Shown in pieces: positions 18,016-27,406 of a stretch of DNA of 64,000 nt. The DNA lies in NCBI GenBank assembly GCA_964473285.1, contig CAYYOI010000001.1:13233-77232 (forward strand), written 5' to 3'. Every line of letters starts with the position of its first letter. Position 1 is the first letter of the stretch. Made by a program: the position numbers and the translations under genes. The stretch comes from JBNJGT01 sp964473285 (GTDB taxonomy: Archaea > Nanobdellota > Nanobdellia > Woesearchaeales > JACJVW01). The notes under the pieces were generated by a model. It saw nothing but the letters and a program-made list of their open reading frames with translations, did not search any database and was not told where the DNA came from.

Positions 18016-18453
18016 TTATATTCCACTTCTTCGGGAATATGTCCCCCTGAGCTCTCCTATAGCAAGGATATGTTTCTTCATTGCAAATTCTAACTCTTGT
18101 CTGGTTGCACCTTTCTTTGTATCCAACTTACAGTCAAGGCCGTATATCCAGAAAAAATACCTATGAATTCCTGAAGGAGGGCAGGGACCGCCATAGCCTA
18201 TCCTTCCAAAATCATTGGTTCCTTCAGTTCCCGGAGCGCTGTTCTCTTCTATACTGCCAGGAGGGATATTCCACATCAGCCAGTGGGTGAACGTTCCAAC
18301 CGGAGCGTCAGGATCATCCATTATCAGAACCAGACTTTCCACTTCGGAGGGGATACCTGTAATAGTCAATGGTGGATTAATATCTTCACCATCACACGTG
18401 TATTTTGGTGGTATCTCCTTTTTATGTTCAAAAACAGGGCTTTTTATTTCCAT
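18016..18453 (-). CDS. PEBP family protein (YbhB/YbcL, Raf-kinase-inhibitor-like)
   Basis: 145 residues, the normal size for prokaryotic PEBP proteins. Both anion-pocket motifs are present: MDDPDAPVGTFTHWL (about residues 46-60) and GYGGPCPPSGIHRYFF (about 88-103). No signal peptide is visible, so it is probably cytoplasmic. The start has GAGGT ten bases upstream. The physiological ligand is unknown for the bacterial and archaeal members. Confidence 0.92.
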   Translation of the reverse strand: MEIKSPVFEHKKEIPPKYTCDGEDINPPLTITGIPSEVESLVLIMDDPDAPVGTFTHWLMWNIPPGSIEENSAPGTEGTNDFGRIGYGGPCPPSGIHRYFFWIYGLDCKLDTKKGATRQELEFAMKKHILAIGELRGTYSRRSGI

Positions 18454-18633
18454 CTTAAACTACCTCAAAGGTCAAGCCATGAACACTGGTGAGCACTATA
18501 CTGCCTAACAAACCAACTGTGCGCAACCAGTAGGGATACTTATGACAGGCTTGCCAGAATCCATTCCTAACCAAGATTGGCTGTTAGCTATATCTAATAA
18601 AATGAATATAAAATATAAATATTTTGTATACAC

Positions 18634-18972
18634 TCAAAAACTCAGGAATTTTTCAGCATACTCTCCTATGATAGGTATTGGCTTATTCTCTCCCTGGATT
18701 GCCTTGATAAGGCCAATCATCCACAGGACAAAAATACCCAGTTGTAGCAAAGAGCCTGCAAACATGATGATCCATCCTATAAAAGGTGCTGATGCGAGTA
18801 TGCCAATAGCAATAGATATAACCAAGCTTACCAACAGGAGAAATAGCGCCTGCTTGGCATGGAATTTTGCAGACTTATCTTTCTTCATCTCTTCATCAAC
18901 AAAGTACCAGATTATGCCTACCAAAAAATATGATAAGATTGCACATAATTTGCTTTTTTCCTTCTTTTTCAT
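18634..18972 (-). CDS. Small DUF4870-like membrane protein
   Basis: 112 residues from ATG 18972, chosen because GGGGTG lies just upstream; a GTG at 18981 would add three residues. Three hydrophobic helices are separated by a charged loop with the DUF4870-type signature KFHAKQALFLLL (about residues 39-50). A TATA-like CTTTTTAAAC (about 19009-19018) precedes it. Function unknown. Plasmid-wide or envelope roles cannot be judged from sequence. Confidence 0.7.
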   Translation of the reverse strand: MKKKEKSKLCAILSYFLVGIIWYFVDEEMKKDKSAKFHAKQALFLLLVSLVISIAIGILASAPFIGWIIMFAGSLLQLGIFVLWMIGLIKAIQGENKPIPIIGEYAEKFLSF

Positions 18973-19078
18973 TTGTTCCACCCCAATAAGTGTAATAAGA
19001 TATCACAAGTTTAAAAAGTTTGCTGCCTATTTGATTCATATAGATAGATTTATATATTCGTCTTAGTCAAAAAAGATT

Positions 19079-19810
19079 ATGAGTAATGAATTGTTCTTGG
19101 CAATACTTTACCTTGAGATGGTAGTAAGCTCATTTTTCCTTTTGTACTTCTGCATAAGGATAATAAAGATAACAAAAGGATCCAACAAGGGATAGCTTTT
19201 TTATGGACTTTTTAGTGTCCTGAATGGTATTGTCTCAATTGCAGGGATATTTCCGAGAGTTGCAACAGATCCTACTGTTGTTAATGTAGCTTATGGAATA
19301 CAAAGCTTGTTGCTTTTCATAGAGACCTTCCTTATAATCATTGGAATAACTATACTTGCAGAGGTATTCGGGCTGGAATCAAAGGTTTTCTCAAGGAGAA
19401 ACGTACTTGTTGTGATGGTGCTCAGTTTCTTTACGATCCTTGGTCTAGCAGGAAGCATCTCTCCGCTTAAGATGTATTCTATCGTTTCCATGGTCCTTGT
19501 CATAGGACTGGCACTTACCATGCTTCCGGTATGGAATATAATGAAAACAACAAAGAAACTTCCATGGAAACTGCTTGTTGCATCGCATATAATGTCTATG
19601 ATCTCAGTGTACTTGATTTTTACAGCCCTTGGCTGCTGCGCAGTACCAATAGATGACCCGGCATGCCACTCAGGAGATTATCTTGTTATTCCTGCACCTT
19701 GTAGCGGGACATTCGTGACTGGTTTTTTTATATTTCTGATGGGACTTTTGATAGGAACATGGCTTTTGACCGGATCATTCTATTACCTCTATAAAGGCCT
19801 TAAGATATGA
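19079..19810 (+). pseudogene. Multi-pass membrane protein interrupted by in-frame TAG
   Basis: The frame starts at ATG 19079 (MSNELFLAILYLEMVV), with a membrane helix in residues 5-28, and meets TAG at 19193-19195. The same frame then continues without another stop to TGA 19810, adding about 205 residues and some six further hydrophobic segments. Hydrophobic coding continues directly after the TAG (LFYGLFSVLNGIVSIAGIF). This means the natural start is 19079, not the TTG at 19307 that a gene finder would choose. The C-terminal loop has Cys pairs (LGCCAVPIDDPACHSG). Whether the TAG is real, suppressed or an error is unresolved. Function unknown. Confidence 0.6.
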
Positions 19811-19941
19811 GATGAAAAAGAAGGCCAAAAAAATACAGACACAAAGTAAAGAGAATCAGGAAGAATAGAAGTAAATCTGACTTGAAAAATCTTCAAAAAT
19901 CCAACAGTATACCATATTAATTCTGCGAGAACACAAAAGAT

Positions 19942-20013
19942 ATGTTCCATGAGATTCTCCTCGCATTATTGGTCGGTGTGGCTTCCGGGGTAATTACAGG
20001 TTTCTGGTTCTAA
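19942..20013 (+). pseudogene. Stranded 5' end of the TctA/DUF112-type gene
   Basis: ATG 19942 opens 23 codons (MFHEILLALLVGVASGVITG, then FWF, then TAA). The first 20 match the first 20 residues of the intact gene at 35562 (MFFEILLAIIIGVNAGIITG) almost position by position. They differ mostly at third bases. After the shared ACAGGT the sequence diverges completely. This is the host's original start codon region, cut off from the rest of its gene by insertion of the element. A weak TATA-like tataccatat lies about 30 bp upstream. Confidence 0.85.
19991..20001 (+). repeat. Left attachment site core (attL)
   Basis: TAATTACAGGT here and TAATCACAGGT at 35611-35621 differ at one base and occupy the same codons (residues 17-20) of the split TctA-like gene. 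They are the only clear short repeat at both ends of the foreign block, so crossover should lie within or close to them. Confidence 0.65.
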
Positions 20014-20101
20014 GATTTTCTTGATTAATTCTAAATAGTTGAAATGTGGACACATCAAGGCTACAAGCCATATATGTATGTTTGGATATCAAAGAAATAA
20101 G

Positions 20102-20554
20102 ATGGTATCCAAAATAAGAGATAAAGGGCAACTTGTCAGCATTTTTGATAAAGTTCAAAGGATCGAAAAGGATCTGAACCAGCTTTTGCCAGAAATGGAT
20201 CGATCCAGGTTGATCAAAGCAATGTCTAAATGCAGACAGCATTACGAAGGTAAATTGTACTATGGCAGAAGAACATATGATCCTGAAGAGATCAAGAAAA
20301 GACCAAAATTAGAATTATCCGAGATTGAAAAGATCATCTATCATTATTTGATTGAGAACGACTTAAATCCTTCCACAACGTACAGATGGTTCTTAGCTAC
20401 ACGATTACCTTCAGATATCAAAGAACGTCTTTCTAATAGAGAAATACCTGTAAAGTTAGCCATGAGTATAGCTGCAAATAGAAGAAGGATCAGAGTTTCG
20501 AATCAAGGGCTTCTCATGATGGATGAGATGGTCAATATCATTGGAGGACTATAA
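20102..20554 (+). CDS. Unknown integrase-linked protein, possible DNA-binding
   Basis: 150 residues from ATG 20102. An upstream in-frame TTG (20039) exists, but a TATA-like CATATATGTA at about 20067 favours the later start. A basic N-terminal half is followed by LSEIEKIIYHYLIENDLNPSTTYRWF, which looks like an HTH-type helical region. The stop is one base from the integrase ATG, so the two are co-translated. It may be an excision or regulatory factor; this is inferred from position only. Confidence 0.6.
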   Translation: MVSKIRDKGQLVSIFDKVQRIEKDLNQLLPEMDRSRLIKAMSKCRQHYEGKLYYGRRTYDPEEIKKRPKLELSEIEKIIYHYLIENDLNPSTTYRWFLATRLPSDIKERLSNREIPVKLAMSIAANRRRIRVSNQGLLMMDEMVNIIGGL

Positions 20555-20555
20555 G

Positions 20556-21593
20556 ATGGATCATGAAATAATCAAAGAAGTGTTAGACATCACTAAAGAA
20601 GAAAGGATGTCTCGGAAAGCAATTTATGAGCAATTGCTATCAAGAGGATCTCTTAAGCCAGGAGAAGAAGAACTCTTTAACATAGTCATTGACAGAGCAT
20701 TAGAAAACGAATTAATCCCTTCAAATAGAATTAGGATTTACAAAAAAGCAAGAGGTAAATTGCCAACGGTTTTCACAACAGAGCAATTAGGCTTTATTTT
20801 TGAGAATTGTAATAGACCTAAACTTGCAGTTGTCATGTGGTTTGGTTTCTTCTGTGGTTTAAGAATAAGAGAGGTCTGTAATCTTAAAATTTCAGATGTA
20901 GATTTAGATAGGAGAAAATTATTTGTCAGAGACAGTAAGAACCCACTTAGAGGAAAACAAGGATATGGGAAAGATCGAGTGGTCAGCATCCCTCAAGTAG
21001 CAATAACTCCATTAAAGAGATGGATGGATGTCATCAAAGGAGGAGAATGGTTTATTCCAAGCATGCAAGATCCAAACAGACCTATACGAACAAAGACAAT
21101 TCATGAACAGTTTAGATTTTTACTCAAAAAAGTAGGCTTGTCTGAAAAAGAGTATGAAAAAGGTTTTGTGCAAAAGAATCATGGAAAGCATAAACCAATG
21201 GTTAAATCTGTTTACAAATACAGGTTTCACACTCTTAGACACACTTATGCGACCTACCTTCTTGAAAAAGGAGTTCCAATAGAGAATATTCAAAGATCAT
21301 TAGGGCATAAAGACCTTGATACAACATTAATCTACGCACGTATTTCTGATAAGAAAACTACTGAATATATCGATGATGCATTCAACAGACCACTCAAATT
21401 AGTCAATAAGGAAAGCATTCTCAATGAGAATAAACCAGTACAACAGACTAATTACAACATCAACAACACAGCCAATGTTTTGGCTGTCAATAATAACACT
21501 CCTATATCAATATTGCAGAAAAGACTTGCAATGGGAGAAATAGATCTCGTAACATACGAGCATCTATGTAAAACACTAAACGGAGGAAAATAA
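20556..21593 (+). CDS. Tyrosine recombinase / integrase
   Basis: 345 residues from ATG 20556; the longer frame from 20523 overlaps the upstream gene and lacks support. The N-terminal SAM-like arm-binding region is followed by the catalytic domain. Box I is GLRIREVCNLKISDVDL (first catalytic Arg). HTLRHTYATYLLEKG gives His-x-x-Arg, then SLGHKDLDTTLIYARIS gives the second His and the nucleophilic Tyr. All catalytic residues are present. Its place at the left end, directly inside attL, is the usual arrangement for an element's own integrase. Confidence 0.95.
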   Translation: MDHEIIKEVLDITKEERMSRKAIYEQLLSRGSLKPGEEELFNIVIDRALENELIPSNRIRIYKKARGKLPTVFTTEQLGFIFENCNRPKLAVVMWFGFFCGLRIREVCNLKISDVDLDRRKLFVRDSKNPLRGKQGYGKDRVVSIPQVAITPLKRWMDVIKGGEWFIPSMQDPNRPIRTKTIHEQFRFLLKKVGLSEKEYEKGFVQKNHGKHKPMVKSVYKYRFHTLRHTYATYLLEKGVPIENIQRSLGHKDLDTTLIYARISDKKTTEYIDDAFNRPLKLVNKESILNENKPVQQTNYNINNTANVLAVNNNTPISILQKRLAMGEIDLVTYEHLCKTLNGGK

Positions 21594-21597
21594 GAAA

Positions 21598-21915
21598 ATG
21601 GAAACAAAACAAGAATTAGAACAAAATGTTACAACAAACGACTTAATCAACATGTGTGAATTAATCATACAGTTGGCAAAGAGGGAAGATGCAAAGACAA
21701 ATGCTAAGAATATCCTGGCAGAGAAAGTTTATGAAGGCTGTCAAGATCTCTTTAAGCTTGCTTGTCCTAACTGTGGCAATGTGCAGAAGTCCCCTCTTGA
21801 TTTTAGAGCATTTACTGAGGACTTAACTCTTGAAGATGAAGATAAACTTTCATGTCCTAAGTGCAATAAGGATCTTGGTGTTAAGTTAAAATATTCTGTT
21901 TATACGAGTTGTTAA
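21598..21915 (+). CDS. Small zinc-ribbon protein
   Basis: 105 residues. An acidic helical N-terminus is followed by a C-terminal treble-clef or ribbon with CPNC (about residue 60) and CPKC (about residue 88) pairs. It lies four bases after the integrase stop and is probably co-transcribed. No family recognised. It could bind nucleic acid or help recombination. Confidence 0.65.
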   Translation: METKQELEQNVTTNDLINMCELIIQLAKREDAKTNAKNILAEKVYEGCQDLFKLACPNCGNVQKSPLDFRAFTEDLTLEDEDKLSCPKCNKDLGVKLKYSVYTSC

Positions 21916-21926
21916 AACTCGTACTT

Positions 21927-24900
21927 TTATTTTTTCTTCTTTCTTTGACTGTCTTTTCTATTGAGAATAAAGTAAGTTGCTGCTGCAATTATTAGAATAA
22001 ATACCCCTATTCCTATGATATAAGGTATTATTGGTATTTTCTTTTGTGATGCATCAAGAGATTGATTTATTTCTTTGTTTTCTTCAGTTGTGTTCTTAAT
22101 TTGCTCTTCCTGAATCATTAGTTCTTGTTTTGTAATATTCTCTTCAATTGCTTTGTCTTCTGTTATGTCTTCTTTTTCTTCTTCTCCTGTTATTGCAAAG
22201 TAACTGAATCCTGGCGTGTTTGCTGTGTACGTTGTGATTTTTGTGTTTGAACTCTTTAGTGTTGTTTCTAATTCAGTCCATGTGTTGTTTGTATATCTGA
22301 GCAATAAGATTGTGTTTTTGTTGATTTTGTTCTCTTTTATCCATGTGTTGTTGATTGTGAATTCTATTTCTGCTCCTTCTATTTCGTCATCATTGATATT
22401 TTTGGGATTGATCTCTAAGAATTGATACGTTTTCTTGTTGATTTTCTTTGTTGTCGGAGGCTCTTTGATGTTTTTAACTTCTATTCCTACACTTGATTTG
22501 TTTTCTTTTGCTGTAAGTCTTATCTTGCTTATGCTGATATTTTCTCTTGCTATTTCAAAATCTGATGGGCTTCCTGCTTTGATTTGGCTCACATACTTTG
22601 TTTGTGAGTTTTGATCAACTGTTGGAATGTATCCTCCAGTGCTTGATGAACTGCTTCCCCCTGATGATCCTCCATTGTTATCAGGTGGTGCTGTATAGGT
22701 CAATGATTTATTATTGTGATTATTGCTTAATGAGAGGTTCTTGTTTCCTGCTTCATCTATGCTTGTGATGGCAAAATAGTATGTTTTTGAGCTGGTTATT
22801 GTGAATGTCGTGCTGTTTGTCGTTGTATTCTTTAAGAATGTCAGTGTTTCATTGACATAATCCTTGCTTGTATTGATGCTGTTTGCATACCATACCTGGT
22901 AAGTTGTTATTGTGTCAGTCATGTTATCTATGTCTTTTGTGATGTTTTCCCATTGGATTGTTGCTGTATTGCCTGATTGAGTGATAACTATGTTTGATGG
23001 ATTTTGAGGTTTTACTGTATCATTTGCAGTTATGTTATGAACTTCTGAATTGTTTTGATAATTGTAGTTTCCGAGTTGATCAACTGCAATTATAGAATAC
23101 CAATAAGTCGTGTCATGCTCTACTTCTGCATCAAAATAATGGTTGTTTGTAGTGTTTGCAATCCATAAATTGCTCTTGATCTCAGTAAAGTTTGAAGTAT
23201 TCTTGAATATCATGTATTTGTTTGCATCATTTACTTCTGACCATGTTATGTTTATGAATCCGTTTGGAGTTGCAGTCAAGTTATTTGCTGTGAATACTGG
23301 AGGAATAGGTGCTGTTGTGTCTATTATGAAGAAAAGTGTTGTTGAAGTTGTGCTGTCCTGGTTAATACTGTTTTCACAAGCAATACTCCAATTATGAGTT
23401 CCATCAGTTAAGTTATTGATTGATCTATTGGTTTCTTCTTCGCTATTGATGAGTATATTTGTTTGGTTTGTGGTTGCATCCAGGTTTAATGAGCAGTTTA
23501 AAGTGTCGTTGTTTTGATCAGTTGAGCTAAATGTAAATTGTATTGTATTATTTGATGAGTTTGTGTTGTTTCCTGGTGCATTTAGAGTGATTATCGGAGA
23601 GCAGTATTGTCCCCATGAACCTTCATAATAATAATTACCTATTCCATTCTCGCAAAAGCTTATTCCTGTCAATGCTCCTCCGCTGGAATCTTTATTTAGA
23701 TCAATTGATGGATTGTAAAATGAGTTATTGTATAGTTTCACATTACTTCCTATTGAGTTGTCGTTTATTGTCAAATTATTGTATAACTTGTTGTTGTAGA
23801 TGCTAACGTTGTTTCTTGGATAGATCGTATAGCTTGGCATCATATCTGCATTGTCTTTTGAAGAATAAAGAGTGTTATCTTTTATCGTGATGTTTTCATG
23901 AATTGCATCTGATCCCATATTTCCCCAATAAATTAAGTCTCCTGAAACATTGAAGATGTTATTGATGAGTTCGAAGTTTCTTGACAGCCTGTATATTCCT
24001 GTGATTGTTGGTCTTGCAGGGAAATGTGAATAGAATGAGTTGTTTTCTATTTGTACCTGGAAGCCTGGCATGAAAGTTCCTGAAGATACTGCTTCTCCAT
24101 AACTGATCCCTCTTGTGAAGTTTGTGAAGTTGTTATTTAGTATGTTCACTTCTTCTGTACCTTTGTCAATGTATAACGCTACATCAAAATTATAGGCATT
24201 ACAGTTCCTAATAGTGACATTTGAAACAGTGTTTGAATATCCTATGTATGCAAAGGTTTTCCCATTATCTATATGTCCTGGATCTATGATTTTATTGTTA
24301 CAATCAAGAAACACATTGCTTGTTGAAATGTTAAACAGTATTGTTTCTGCTCCTGTGAAGTTATACGTGCATAAACTATCTAATGTTAGTGATTTTGTCA
24401 GATCATATCCATTTGATAAATCAATGCAATCAATATTTAGAGGTCTTTGTTCTGAAAATCCTGTGTTACCAAGTGAATCAGTACAGCTGATACTCCAGTT
24501 ATAGTTTCCTAAAGCGATATTAACTGTGATATTTGTCTCTTCTCCTGTATTTGCAGTAATTCCTGTTTGATTTACCAGGTTATTTATTGAGAGGTTGCAG
24601 GTTGTTGTTTGATCAAGGTCTTGTGTTTGAAAAGAGAATGTGACTGATTGGTTTAGTTGATAATGATCATGTCCAGGACTTAGTAAAGTGATTACTGGTT
24701 TTGCTTCATCTGTAATTGAATACAATGTTTGTCCTACTGTGAAAAGGATTGATCCATTGATGATTGAGATGTCTGAAGGATTATATGATCCTCCAAAAGA
24801 GTACTCTCTTTCTATTGATCCATTGCTTGCATTGATCATGTACAGCTTCTTATTTCCTCCAATTAAGACATATTCTCCTGCTATTGAAGGATTGCTTGAT

Positions 24901-25904
24901 GCAGAATTATCAACTGAAAGATTCCAAATCTTTACTCCTGATGAAGAATTTAGAGCATAAAGCATGCCATCCCCACTTACATAAACAATGTTGTCCTTTG
25001 CGACTGCTGAAGATGAAAAGCCTCCAAAACCATTCGTTACAGTATAATTCCAAATCTTTGCTCCAGTATTTAAATTAAGTGCATGAAATGATTCAGTAAG
25101 ACTTCCAGATCCTCCGATGCCAACAAAGATCTTACTATCATAATACAGTGGAGATGAGTAAGATATTGCTCCATTAAGTGTGGTATTCCATATTTCTGTC
25201 CCATCTGATATGTTTACTGCGTATGTTGTGTTATCTGCACTTGAAAAATAAATGATTCCTTCATGAAGAGCTGGAGCAGTTGAAATATAGTTGTTTGCTG
25301 AAAAGTTCCAAATCATTGATCCGTCAGTATCATTTAAGGCATAAAGATATGATTCTTTTTGATCAGGCGTTCCTCTATAAACTCCTGTACCAAAGATCAC
25401 ATAATCATCATAGATTAAAGGAGCAGAATACATCATAGTAAATCCACTCGAATTATAGTAAGGTGTGAAGTTCCATCTTTGACTTTGATCTGAAGCTTGT
25501 ATAGAAATCAGATAAGGAATGTTTCCATCTACTGGAATGTAAAGATTTCCTTGTGAATATGCCGGGTTAGAAACTATTTGATTGGGAGTATCATAAGTCC
25601 AAAGTATTGATCCATTTGAAGTATTGATTGCATAGACCTTGCTGTTTTCTGTTCCTAAATAAGCTATTCCTTGATTAATCAAAGGAGAAGTAAACGTTCC
25701 AGTAATCCCATCTAATGTGGTAAGGTTCTCTAAGCCATAATCTGAAAGATTAATCTCTCCTGGATAAACTCTGTTGTTATCAAGTGTTCTTCCCCACATG
25801 ATCCATTCATCTGAAGAAGTGCTGTTTGAGTCTGCAAGAACAAATGTGCAGTTGATCAGCAAGAAAATTGCTAAAGCTATGAATTTATATTTTAAAACCC
25901 CCAT
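21927..25904 (-). CDS. Element-encoded surface protein: beta-propeller, beta-helix, Fn3, PGF-pre-PGF
   Basis: 1325 residues. It has an N-terminal signal peptide (about 1-24). Next is a PQQ-type beta-propeller (about 35-400) with repeats such as VYAINTSNGSILWTYD. Then come Ig-like segments, a right-handed beta-helix of the NosD type (about 495-770) and fibronectin-like domains (about 870-1080). A PGF-pre-PGF-like region follows (about 1130-1240, ending TPGFSYFAITGE). An acidic stalk, one membrane helix (about 1294-1315) and a Lys/Arg-rich tail end the protein. Sequons are frequent. The tail topology suggests C-terminal anchoring with the bulk outside. Carried by a mobile element, it may alter attachment or block rival elements; that is inference. 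Confidence 0.9.
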   Translation of the reverse strand: MGVLKYKFIALAIFLLINCTFVLADSNSTSSDEWIMWGRTLDNNRVYPGEINLSDYGLENLTTLDGITGTFTSPLINQGIAYLGTENSKVYAINTSNGSILWTYDTPNQIVSNPAYSQGNLYIPVDGNIPYLISIQASDQSQRWNFTPYYNSSGFTMMYSAPLIYDDYVIFGTGVYRGTPDQKESYLYALNDTDGSMIWNFSANNYISTAPALHEGIIYFSSADNTTYAVNISDGTEIWNTTLNGAISYSSPLYYDSKIFVGIGGSGSLTESFHALNLNTGAKIWNYTVTNGFGGFSSSAVAKDNIVYVSGDGMLYALNSSSGVKIWNLSVDNSASSNPSIAGEYVLIGGNKKLYMINASNGSIEREYSFGGSYNPSDISIINGSILFTVGQTLYSITDEAKPVITLLSPGHDHYQLNQSVTFSFQTQDLDQTTTCNLSINNLVNQTGITANTGEETNITVNIALGNYNWSISCTDSLGNTGFSEQRPLNIDCIDLSNGYDLTKSLTLDSLCTYNFTGAETILFNISTSNVFLDCNNKIIDPGHIDNGKTFAYIGYSNTVSNVTIRNCNAYNFDVALYIDKGTEEVNILNNNFTNFTRGISYGEAVSSGTFMPGFQVQIENNSFYSHFPARPTITGIYRLSRNFELINNIFNVSGDLIYWGNMGSDAIHENITIKDNTLYSSKDNADMMPSYTIYPRNNVSIYNNKLYNNLTINDNSIGSNVKLYNNSFYNPSIDLNKDSSGGALTGISFCENGIGNYYYEGSWGQYCSPIITLNAPGNNTNSSNNTIQFTFSSTDQNNDTLNCSLNLDATTNQTNILINSEEETNRSINNLTDGTHNWSIACENSINQDSTTSTTLFFIIDTTAPIPPVFTANNLTATPNGFINITWSEVNDANKYMIFKNTSNFTEIKSNLWIANTTNNHYFDAEVEHDTTYWYSIIAVDQLGNYNYQNNSEVHNITANDTVKPQNPSNIVITQSGNTATIQWENITKDIDNMTDTITTYQVWYANSINTSKDYVNETLTFLKNTTTNSTTFTITSSKTYYFAITSIDEAGNKNLSLSNNHNNKSLTYTAPPDNNGGSSGGSSSSSTGGYIPTVDQNSQTKYVSQIKAGSPSDFEIARENISISKIRLTAKENKSSVGIEVKNIKEPPTTKKINKKTYQFLEINPKNINDDEIEGAEIEFTINNTWIKENKINKNTILLLRYTNNTWTELETTLKSSNTKITTYTANTPGFSYFAITGEEEKEDITEDKAIEENITKQELMIQEEQIKNTTEENKEINQSLDASQKKIPIIPYIIGIGVFILIIAAATYFILNRKDSQRKKKK

Positions 25905-26137
25905 AATTTAATTAAATTATTAAGCACACATATAAATTTTACTAGAAATAGCCTGAAAATACCAAATTCTCCACTGAAATCAATATCCTTTCAAAAATTC
26001 TAACAAAAAAGCCAGGCTATTTGATGCAAATATCTGTTACAAAAACATAGGTTCAAAATCAAGCCTTCTTTTTTAAAGAATTTTGTATGATCTTCTTGTT
26101 ACAAAAAGACCTGTTTTAGAAACATTTAATAAAATCT
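25905..26137. promoter_or_regulatory. Divergent intergenic region with inverted and direct repeats
   Basis: This region lies between the surface-protein gene (leftward) and the nuclease-like gene (rightward). AAATAGCCTG at 25946-25955 and CAGGCTATTT at 26013-26022 form a perfect 10-bp inverted repeat with a 57-bp spacer. TGTTACAAAAA occurs directly repeated at 26035 and 26097. Such repeats beside two promoters could be operators. No small gene was seen. Confidence 0.45.
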
Positions 26138-27406
26138 ATGATTACTCAAAAAAATATGTATTCCGAAATTCCAATTTCCAAAGAAGAATTTGATCTTGTT
26201 GAAAAAACTTTAAGACAATTTGCAACAATCAGCGAATTTTACTTATCCAAATTTACTAAACTCTACTCAAAGGAGCAACTTGCACGAAGCCATCCCTTAG
26301 TTGCTACAATATTAATAAGCGATGGACATAAAGAAGATGATCCTAACGAATTTTTAATTTACCTGGAGGAACTTTTGAAGTTTCATAAACAAAGAAACAC
26401 TCCTGGTTTGAAAAAAGTTATTGAAGAATCAAATAATAACAATGGCGGCACTCAGAATTTTAATCATTCTCTTTCAGAACTTGAAATTTGCAAATTTATC
26501 ATAGATAATGGTAATGAATGTAAATTCGATGATGATTTACTCATCAAACTTGATGGTGAAGAGTTTTGTGTGGAATTAAAAACTTACTCGGATTTTGCAC
26601 AATTATCTCATGCCATGAATTCAGTCAGAGAGATTGAATCTAATTATTGGATTGAAATAGAATTTTTGAATGGTTTGTTTAAAGATAAAATTGAAAAAAT
26701 TGAATCTACTGTGAAAGAAATACTGCTTAATCCTTCTAAAAATGATTTATCTCAACAAATAGAAATTAGACTTAATGATGAATCTCCAGTCTATGCGTGG
26801 GTTAGGTTTAATGAAAAAGACAAAACTCATAATTATAAGACAACTGGAGTTATTTCTTCAACTAAAGAAGCTATTGGTGTTGATCATGAGACTGCAAGAG
26901 AACAAATAATGAATTCTCTCGAAAAAGCAAGATATCAACTAACATCAAAATCTAAGTTCAATGGAAAGAAGAAATTGATTTTTATTGATTTAAAGAATTC
27001 TATTAATGATCTTTCTGTTTTTAAGAGAAAAAGAGATTTTATTCAAATTCTATATGGTAAAAGTTGTGTTATGGGAAAAACAAAATATCATAAGACTTTT
27101 GATGAATATAAAGAGTGGGCTTTGAAAGGATTTTTAGACAGTTCTATTGATCCAACTGATAAAAAATATTTTGTTTCTGATTTTCCGAATACGTGTAAAA
27201 AATATTTCTTAGTATCTAACAAAGATCGAATAAAGACTGAAGCATTGACTTTTCTTTCAGAAAAAGGGTTATTCTTTAATGATGATTTCAACTTAATTAA
27301 TGGTGTTGTTCTTTTTGAGAAAAAAGAGATTTCGTTATTTTTGAATCCTTTTGTAGATGAGAGTTTACTTATCCCTGAGAGTAAATTCCCAATAAGATTA
27401 TTCTAA
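26138..27406 (+). CDS. Restriction-endonuclease-like protein (predicted PD-(D/E)xK fold)
   Basis: 422 residues, family not recognised by name. Around residues 115-150 the order ELEICKFIIDNG, then acidic DDDLLIKLDG, then EEFCVELKTY matches the E...D...ExK spacing of the PD-(D/E)xK nuclease core. A basic region at about 255-330 may contact nucleic acid. It is AT-rich, like the rest of the element. It ends 9 bp inside the convergent serine recombinase gene. No methylase partner is visible, so it is not an ordinary restriction-modification pair; defence or recombination roles are both open. Confidence 0.55.
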   Translation: MITQKNMYSEIPISKEEFDLVEKTLRQFATISEFYLSKFTKLYSKEQLARSHPLVATILISDGHKEDDPNEFLIYLEELLKFHKQRNTPGLKKVIEESNNNNGGTQNFNHSLSELEICKFIIDNGNECKFDDDLLIKLDGEEFCVELKTYSDFAQLSHAMNSVREIESNYWIEIEFLNGLFKDKIEKIESTVKEILLNPSKNDLSQQIEIRLNDESPVYAWVRFNEKDKTHNYKTTGVISSTKEAIGVDHETAREQIMNSLEKARYQLTSKSKFNGKKKLIFIDLKNSINDLSVFKRKRDFIQILYGKSCVMGKTKYHKTFDEYKEWALKGFLDSSIDPTDKKYFVSDFPNTCKKYFLVSNKDRIKTEALTFLSEKGLFFNDDFNLINGVVLFEKKEISLFLNPFVDESLLIPESKFPIRLF

